DNA of 64,000 bases, from the NCBI GenBank assembly GCA_941918925.1, contig OW799233.1, forward strand, positions 172,464,235-172,528,234, read 5' to 3'. Origin of the DNA: Phyto melanocephala. Taxonomy: Eukaryota; Arthropoda; Insecta; Diptera; Rhinophoridae. A program made the translations under genes and the position numbers. Below, in pieces: positions 56,689 to 64,000 of the stretch. The notes under the pieces were generated by a model that saw only the letters and a program-made list of their open reading frames with translations, was not told the DNA's origin and made no database searches. How positions within the stretch are numbered: the stretch's first letter is position 1; the number at the start of each line of letters is the position of its first letter.

Positions 56689-59069
56689 TTAGAATATTAT
56701 ATACATTATTTGTCAACCCTGTACAAATTCCCATTTAATATATAATTTTAATCTCGTAGTAAAAATATTCTTTCAAAAGTTGAATCTGCTAGATGTTAGA
56801 AAATACATAAGTTTTTGTTCTAACATTTTACAGTCCCAAAAGCAAATTAATTTTAAATTCAGATTTTCATATTTTTTATTTAATATTTGCAGCATTGTTA
56901 TAACTGTAATACAATACAACGTAAAATAAAGTGTTTACATATTAAAGACAAAAATAAAATAATAGACAGTAAAAGAATAACAACCCGTAAAAGTATGCTA
57001 ATCCCTTTTGGACTTAAAACTCAGACACATTTTTAAGAAGTGATATAACCAGCCTTAGTATACAAATTAAGTATACTTTCATAATTTTAAATAAATAAGT
57101 GATCCCTTTTATAAATAACAAAAATTTTCTATAAATAAAAGAAATTCAAAAGTATTTAAATGTTTCTTAAGCCTTAATATATGCAATAGAAAATAGTTAA
57201 TTTATTTTACCTTTCGTTATATATATTTTTTTTTAATAAAAATTCAAACGTTTAAACAAAAAGTCCTTTAATTTAAGCTCTTTTTCAACAAGTTTAAAAA
57301 TATATATTTTTTTAAATTTAACAAAAAAAAAACCTTGTTGATATTTTTCTTTTATAAAAGTGCTTCTTTTTATTAAACTATGTTTTCTTTGTTGTTGAGT
57401 TAACAAAACATACTTTTTTCAATATTTATTTTATTATTTTCTTCTTTTTTTTTCTTAACTTTTGCTTAGCAAAAGTAAAATAAACATTGTTATTATGTGA
57501 GTGAACAACAAAATCAGAAACTTAAGTTTGGACGAAAGTTATAATCAAAAAGTGTAAAAATAAAGCACGTTTTCACCAAAGAATCAAAATCAAACTGACC
57601 GCAAAACTATTTAATTCTACACCTTTGGGGTCTCAAAGTTTACGTTGCTTCTATTTCATTCATTCATTCATGTTTATTTTTATTTGTGTTTTTATTTTAT
57701 TATTATTTCAATTTTGTTGGTCGCTTATACAACAACTTGAGGAATTATTTTTTTAGACTTTTTTAGGTGAAAAAAAAAACACAGAGTCTTTTGAAAAGTC
57801 AAAGACTGTGGAGAAGTGTGTGGGGTATGTATTGCTTCTGTACAACTTTTATTTTTATTATAATTTAGTTGTACTCATTTCAATTTTGCGGTTTCAACGA
57901 TTGGTAACCCATACACAAACACCCATTAACTGATGGCTGTTTAAAGCGTTAAATTCCTTTAAGGTATGCGTTCAACAGGGTCTAAGGCAAAGAACAACAC
58001 AACTACCACCAACATTAATAAATGAAAGTGAAAAAACCACATCTAGTTACCACTTTTGTATGTGTTTTTTTTGATTTTTATTTTTGTTTGGCCAACATTG
58101 CGACACAGACGGTTTTTTTATTACACTCTCGAAAACAACAATGGCAGCAAATAAAATGTTCGAAAAAAAAGTTTAAGAAAATCTAGAGAATAGGAAATAA
58201 AAAAAAAACTAAAAAAAGAAGTTGACCTCAATACCGAATACTAAAGTATGAATAAAATTAAAAACAAAAAATATAGAATTGTACTACTTTCTTTAGTTGA
58301 CTGACTGGCTTGGCTGACTAACTGGCTGTTTAGTTAGTCGGCTAATCTCTATACAGGCCACATACTTTCAACACAATGCCAATATTCATATGTGTGTATC
58401 CACGTAACACCTGCCTCACTTTGAAATATAGAAATATGTATATGCTAAATAAACTCAAGCAAAGTAATCGCACAATATGTATGTAAATGTTAAACTGCTG
58501 CTACTGCGACGATATACAAGTATTTATGACCGTCTGATATTGAAAGTTGTGCCTACTGTATTACGAATGTATACTACAATTCAAATGAATATGATTTTGT
58601 TTTAGCCTTAAATTAAAGTGTAAATAATCCATACATTTTTTTAAAATTACTCAGCGAAGCTATTTAACTAAAAAAAACCATGGTCAGTTTAATTTTTACC
58701 CTAGTCAACACGTGTAAATATAAAATTTTAACTTGCCCGTAATATACAAAAATTAGTAAAAAATTTTCGAATAAAAATAAGAAAAAAATTAAAAATAATT
58801 TATAAAAAGTTCATAAACTTAGTAAGAAAATTAAACTTAAATCCTATATAAGTAAAAAATTTATTAAAAATCTAAATAAATAAAAATGAAGTAACGTTCC
58901 TTGTTAAGCCTTTAAAAACGGCTGCACCAATTTCGCTAATTTTTTTTTAAATATTTGTCATAACCAAACTTAATTTTTTGCATAAATAAAAATTTGACCA
59001 TGCCCACTTTTACACTCACCTATAAGTTTATATCAGCTCGGAGAAAGGCTGTACCGATTTGTCTGTTTC
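56689..59069. other. no gene seen
   Basis: Long AT-rich stretch with T-rich and A-rich runs (57230-57480, 58070-58215). I found no element ends, no transposase similarity and no plausible exon. It is the longest part of the window without recognisable repeats, so it may be single-copy host DNA. Confidence 0.45.
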
Positions 59070-59254
59070 TGCAAGGGCATATATAGCTTTGACATTCAGT
59101 TTGTAATTTTTAAAGCATAAAGTATATAATTTCTGAGAGCTCTCACATGTAAAGGGGCTTCCATCTAACGTTTTTTTTTTTTAACTAGTGCTTATTTCGT
59201 GAATGGTAACACTTAGCTCATGTCTGATTTGACAGGTTATTAGTTTTATCCTTC

Positions 59255-59700
59255 CGCTGAACGAATATGGTTGTGTTTTCGCTTCGCTCAATGGGCCTGC
59301 GATCGATTTACAGAAGATCCCGATTTTGCAAAAAAAATCATCTTTTCAGATAAAGCTCATTTTGGTTTTGGCGGATATGTAAACAAGCAAAATTGTCGCA
59401 TTTGCGGCACAGAAAACCCGCACGAATACATTGAAAAGCCGATACACCCAAACTGATTCACTGTTTGGTGCGGATTTCGGTTCAGAGGCATAATTGGGCC
59501 ATTTTTCTTCGAAAATTAGCAAGGAGTTGCCGTTGTCAATGGCGATCGTTATCGGGCCACGTTGAACGAATTTTTGTAAACAAAAATTTAAGAGGGGGAT
59601 ATTGGCAACATTTGGTTTCAACAGGACGGCGCTACGTGCCACACAGCCGAAGCTACACTCGATGTTTTGCGCCCTATTTATTTGGTATCAATATTTTTAA
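59255..59700 (+). pseudogene. Tc1/mariner-superfamily transposase relic (DD41D-like)
   Basis: Readable segments: RFAQWACDRFTEDPDFAKK (about 59279-59335), IIFSDKAHFGFGGYVNKQNC (about 59336-59395) with the first catalytic aspartate, ENPHEYIEKPIHPN to a stop, then in another frame FTVWCGF...GIIGPFFFEN, VVNGDRYRATLNEF (about 59530-59575), IWFQQDGATCHTAEATLDVL (about 59605-59665) with the second aspartate. The similarity stops at about 59685; the third motif and C-terminus are absent. Three or more stops. It lies inside family A copy 4. Confidence 0.85.
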
Positions 59701-60099
59701 AATATAGCATATGAGCAAATAAACACGGAGTCCTCCGTTTTCCCCTTTTTTAAACCAAATAAACTAAAACTTTTCAGCCCGATGTTTATTTATAGAGACA
59801 TTTGTTACCATTTATAGGTACGATATGCCTCTTTTGATATTCTTAAAAAATGTTGGATAAATCGGTTACTAATATTAAAGCCAAAAATATTTTTAAAAAA
59901 TATATCTATTATTTTAATATATCATGTTGCTAAAGCTCCTAATTTGTTTTTGGACACGATAAGAACACCAGATTACAAGCCGTAGTTTTTAAAATTATTT
60001 TCACGAAAAACTGAGATATCGGTTTGAAAATATCTGAGATATAAGTACAACAACACAAATTCTTATGTGTTTATTCTTAAATTTGTAATCCGTAATTGT

Positions 60100-60515
60100 T
60101 CTGTGATGCGATTTACTAACTTTTAACTATCCGATAGTTGTTAAATTTTCTGGCACTTGCTATTGTTTGCACTATCGATTTTTCGATTCATTGAATACTT
60201 TTTTAACGATACTCGGTAACTGTTACATTAACGTGGCACCTTTGTTATCAAAAGTGTCTAAATAAATTTACGAATAACATCCCTTACACAGGTAGTTACG
60301 CCATAGCCAAATCTTAAATAAGTGGTTTTTAAGTCGGGCATAAAGTTCAACTTTTTGTCGATAAAATAAACAACAAAAAATTATTGTAATTTAGATAACA
60401 ATAAGAACTCAAGTAGAAATATTTTACTAAATACCGAAATCGATAAAATTCTTGTTAACCTTTTTTAACGATACGATTATTGTTAAAATAAGTCAAAGAA
60501 TCACACTACTGGACA
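60100..60515. mobile_element. candidate hAT-type MITE inside family A copy 4
   Basis: TGTGATGCGATTTACTAACT then TTTAAC (60100) and, inverted from 60515, GTGTGATTCTTTGACTTATT then TTAAC form imperfect inverted ends. Family A homology resumes after the right end. The interior holds more ATCGATA/GTTAACG motifs. No clear target duplication. Confidence 0.4.
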
Positions 60516-60700
60516 ACAGAGAGGAATTATATGAATGCAAAGCAGAATATAAGACACTCTTAAAACATTTGAAAATCAAAATGGCCGCCGCTACAAAATA
60601 GCCTATAATTAATTTATGTATGGGTCAAATGTACTCACTTCAACCTCCTCAATATTGGTATCAAATGAATGGAGTTGCTCAGCAGAATGTAGGAAACAGT

Positions 60701-61295
60701 ATTCAGAGTCTTGTAACATCTGAAGTCATTAAACTTTGTAAAGAGTTTTATAATAACACCTTTAAGAGTTGGGCTAAAAATATGCTGGTATTAGACATTT
60801 TAATCAAAATTTTACAATTACATTCAATAAAAACATAAGATCAAATGAGGGTGGTGGTACCTCCCACAAAAAGAAAATTAATTTATCGGTATTATTGCAA
60901 AACTAAAACTGTTATAGGATTTTAATCCTGCATAGCTGTTTGTAATGATATTAGTTTACTTTTTCGGACACAAAATAGATAGGACCAGAACAGAGAAAGT
61001 AGTGATCCCCTAATACCAAAAAATATGTTTGATGTAATTTTTGGAAAACTGTAATCTCTTTTTGGTTTAAATTTAGTACGAGGTACTTTTGACAACAATT
61101 TTCTAATTAGAAACAAAAATAATAAGGATCAGAAAAGGGGGTGTAATACCCTCATACGAATGAAATGCTATTTATAACAATTATTGGATATTGGTGGCAT
61201 ATAATATTAAATTCCTGCTGAACACAACGCAAAACCTTTGCGGTCCGGTTTCTGCTACTTATATAAAAAAAATAATTGAAAATATTTAAATATTA
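60701..61295. other. no gene seen
   Basis: AT-rich DNA. The frames at 60620-60838 and 60922-61116 have no recognisable domain; the first begins inside family A. Confidence 0.45.
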
Positions 61296-61592
61296 AGCCG
61301 TGTGTCTACTAGCAAGTCACTTGCGGAAGAACTTCTGCAAGTATTTGCTGAGGTGTTTCCACTCAAACCGAAACTTGCGGAAGTCTGCTTCCAGAAGTCT
61401 TTTAAACACTTGTAGTTCACAGCAAGTCGTTCAAGTTACTTCCAGAAAGCAACAAACACGTGTTTCCACATAATGGCTGCAAGTAAATTCTGCAAGCCGT
61501 GATTTCTGGAAGTCAACTTCTAATACGTGCTTACACGACAAAAACTTCTGGACGCACCTTCCGCAATAAAACTTGGTAGTGGACACACGGCT
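61296..61592. mobile_element. PIF/Harbinger-like MITE, AGCCGTGTGTC ends
   Basis: AGCCGTGTGTCTACTAGCAA (61296) is mirrored at the right end (TGGTAGTGGACACACGGCT ending at 61592). TTA flanks both ends (61293-61295 and 61593-61595). The 297-bp interior has several CTTGCNGAAGT / ACTTCTGNAAG repeats in both orientations, likely subterminal motifs. Non-coding. Confidence 0.82.
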
Positions 61593-63469
61593 TTATGTTA
61601 GTGTCGTAATTAAAATATTTAAAAATTATTGTATAAAGTATACTGCTCAGCAAAAATAGTTCAACTTTCATATCTACCGCAGTGTTTCTATATTTCTTAA
61701 ACTATCACATGTAAATAACAGACTCATGTACATATACATTTAACCGTACCAGTTTACAAGCAACAACTTGCAATATAAAGTTTTTTTTTAAACAATTTTG
61801 AAAAATAATTTTTTTTTCTCTGTTCGAAATAGCTTAGAAAAGCTGTTTTGTTAGTCGAAATTTTTTATTTTTTTTATTTTGGTACGGTGCAATGTACATA
61901 TACGAAATCATGTATTTGAATTTATATTTTTATTGCTTCTATGTATGTACATATAAGTGTAAAGAACATAAATGTTTTACTTTCTATTTATTAAAAAAAA
62001 ACTATTGCCCTTAAAATCCAAAACAATGGCGGTTGAGGTGTATGTAAAATAAATTTCACTTTCGTTTTAGTGAACCTTTAGTTTTTTTCTTCTCCTTTTT
62101 ATCACATTTTATAACACGAAATGTTGCCTATTTTGAAGAAACATTAACACTTTAATTTGTTTTTTCTTTCTAATAAAAAATAAAAAAATAAAAAAAAAAC
62201 AATCGCTTTAAGTGTAATATGGGGTGAAATTTTTCTTTAACAAACGTCATCTAACTAAATCAAAGTCAAGCCAGTCAATAGGCAGTGTAACAAGATTATT
62301 CAAACAATTTTCTCTTATTAGTTCACAAATTAAACAAAACTTTTCTATAAATATTTATTGCTAGTGGAATGTTGAGAATATTTAACTCTCTCTTTATGGA
62401 CACTTTACGATACATTTCCTTTTGGTTAAACTTTCTCGATTGATTCTCTGTTTTTGATTATAGAGAATTTACAACAATTTTTCACATTTATCTTACTGAT
62501 TGATATTATGCAATACTGGCTAATGTTTTACGAACCTATTAGTTAGTTGTATGGTAATACAAATACGTACAACAGCTAAAAGCATTTAATACTTAAGTCC
62601 TAATGATAATGAGTTATAATTAATTCTAAGAGTATTACTAATGTGTACATATTAATTATAAATCGTCCAGGAGATTTTCTTTTTACTTGTAAAATATTCA
62701 TCACATTCGGACTTTAATGAATATTCTTAGTATATGATAAAGAAGTTTGTTACAATTAGTAGTTTTCCTGCCAGCAAATGGAAGTTTAGTTTTATACAGT
62801 AGTGACTTAGAAGTCACTTCTTCGACACTTCTACTAACAGTGCTAAAACTTTAGAAAACAAATTACATTAGTTTCTTATTTGGTTTTATCTTCCTTTAGT
62901 CACTTATTAGTTACTAAAGAGTGAGTCAGAAAAAAATTATACTTGTATTAAGTAAAATAAATCTTAAACCGTTAAATATTGTATCAAAATTCTTAAAAAT
63001 GCATAAATATATTTGAATTCACAAAAAATTACAATATTGGCTTAAAGCTCGGTTTGATAAATTTATCCACTTTTTCCAGATATCCTGCCATTAAATTTTT
63101 TGCACAAGGTGTTATACTTACGCTTAAAATCGGTTATACCCTATAATGCCTTTCCTGTGTTCTTTAACTTTTTTTTTACAAAAGCCCAATACCTTTCCAC
63201 ATACCGAAATTCTGGACAGTTTAGTGAATTCGCGCTCCGTATTCGAATACCACTCAAGGAACTTTTTTTCGTACTTTCGAAATTTTTCTTCGTGATCCAG
63301 GTTTCCTTTCATTGATCAAGTCTTCTTCATACTGTTTAATGGCTTTTGAAATAGTGTAATGATAAAACTTTTAATATTTTTTTTAAAAAGTCCCTATTGG
63401 ATTTTTTAAGAAGTTTTAATTTTTTAACACGTAAATTTTTAAAGTATTTGCGATTTTTCTAGTTATTTT
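61593..63469. other. no gene seen
   Basis: AT-rich DNA without recognised element or exon. The frames on both strands at 63100-63315 overlap each other and have no known domain. Confidence 0.5.
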
Positions 63470-64000
63470 TAAAGAAAACATATTCCGATTAAGTTTGGAA
63501 TAAAGTATCCATCAAATACCCCCAACGACTCTGATGACAGATCATTGTTCTTTCCATTAATATTTTCACGGCTATTTGACAGAGATGTGGCTGTAACTCA
63601 CCGATGACGCGTTGGATCGCGGAAAGTTGGGACCGAAATTTTACAGAACCCCAAAGAAAAAAATCACACGGCGTTACATCCAGCCAGTTTACTAGTTGAC
63701 ATCAGATTTTCTTGAGATAATTTGTTATAGTAGCAATAAATAGATTGTTTCATGCTTTGGTTGACAGGTGGCGGCTCTTATTGAACCCACATGTCGTCCA
63801 GATCCATGCAGTTCCGTTGAGCCTAATAGAACTTCTTTTTCATTTTATTTTTTTTGGTAACGAATGGCCTAAAAGTAAGGCCCAATTGTGCACAAATTCG
63901 CATCAAACAGTTACTTGTTGTCGTTGCATTTGTTTCTCATAGATTTCATAAGGATTTTTCCCTTGAACGAATTGCCGGAACTATCCATGGACTGTTGGTT
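63470..64000 (-). pseudogene. Tc1/mariner-superfamily transposase relic, runs off the window
   Basis: On the minus strand, from about 63825 downwards: LDDMWVQ (for LDNMWFQQDGAT), a NQSMKQSIY-type segment, then LAGCNAV.FFSLG corresponding to the SCDLTPxDFFLWG motif, FRDPTRHR and a C-terminal LMDTLF-like segment near 63500. Sequence up to 64000 has the upstream part in degraded form. Multiple stops. Same family as the other DD41D-like relics. Confidence 0.65.

Larger units (their letters stand above)
59070..60700 (+). repeat. family A interspersed repeat, copy 4, interrupted
   Basis: GGGCATATATAGCTTTGACA and AGCATAAAGTATATAATTTC (59087-59135) match the family A start. ATGAGCAAATAAACACGGAG (59710) and TACGATATGCCTCTTTTGAT (59819) match copy 2 at 22922 and 23016. 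GGCCGCCGCTACAAAATAGC and AATATTGGTATCAAATGAA (60581-60669) match its body. A transposase relic (59.26-59.70 kb) and a candidate MITE (60.10-60.51 kb) break the collinearity. Confidence 0.6.

Overview
This is a eukaryotic, very AT-rich window that I read as intergenic or intronic DNA from a higher fly (Diptera, probably calyptrate and blow-fly-like). That placement is an inference from its repeat content: insect Ty3/gypsy retrotransposons, Tc1/mariner relics with insect-type transposase motifs, piggyBac, pogo and hAT relics, Helitron-like elements, and the 'cttttacttgtt'-ended repeat whose first part recalls Drosophila repeats. I found no convincing host exon, tRNA or rRNA gene. Almost every recognisable coding stretch is a transposase or retrotransposon relic.

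The best-preserved unit is a Ty3/gypsy retrotransposon at 27,799-32,651. Its two LTRs look identical by eye (about 228 bp), a short target duplication (cttg/acttg) flanks it, and a 1102-codon gag-pol frame carries a SAP-like N-terminus, zinc knuckles, protease, reverse transcriptase and RNase H. The integrase is separated from pol by two single-base frame disruptions in homopolymers and is followed by one in-frame stop. A second, older Ty3/gypsy relic at about 2.8-4.3 kb (mag/K02A2.6-like) has lost its integrase core by internal deletion.

DNA-transposon layout from left to right: an inverted-repeat element (1.4-2.15 kb); a probable solo LTR (6.5 kb); a TTA-flanked MITE (9.2-9.8 kb); a piggyBac relic (10.3-11.2 kb); a minus-strand mariner-type relic (14.2-14.8 kb); a complete-ended pogo/Tigger-like element (15.04-16.25 kb) with a foldback nested inside it; a Helitron-like element with 121-bp internal repeats (16.3-17.05 kb); a mariner relic (18.1-18.9 kb); and a hAT-like element with an 8-bp duplication (20.1-21.0 kb). 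Two copies of the 'family A' repeat follow (21.2-23.6 kb). After the gypsy element come more MITEs, a Helitron end, a tRNA-derived SINE with a 13-bp target duplication, another mariner-type relic split by a MITE, a third family A copy holding a non-LTR RNase H relic, further Helitron-like, piggyBac and foldback copies, a long-TIR element at 49.8-50.9 kb, and an unusual 1.8-kb element (54.6-56.5 kb) nested in a Helitron.

The least ordinary signals are three. (1) The 54,636-56,470 element has 11-bp ends, a TA duplication, six copies of a GTAACG-TCC-GTAACG motif and an ORF with an HGKGAVDG motif that I cannot place in a superfamily with certainty. (2) Three hammerhead-ribozyme-like cores lie at 15.5, 19.0 and 45.9 kb, two of them inside foldbacks, as would be expected of Penelope-like retroelement ends. 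(3) Four families of MITE share TTA/TAA target duplications. The nesting order of these elements gives a relative insertion history. All assignments come from reading the sequence by eye; no search was run.
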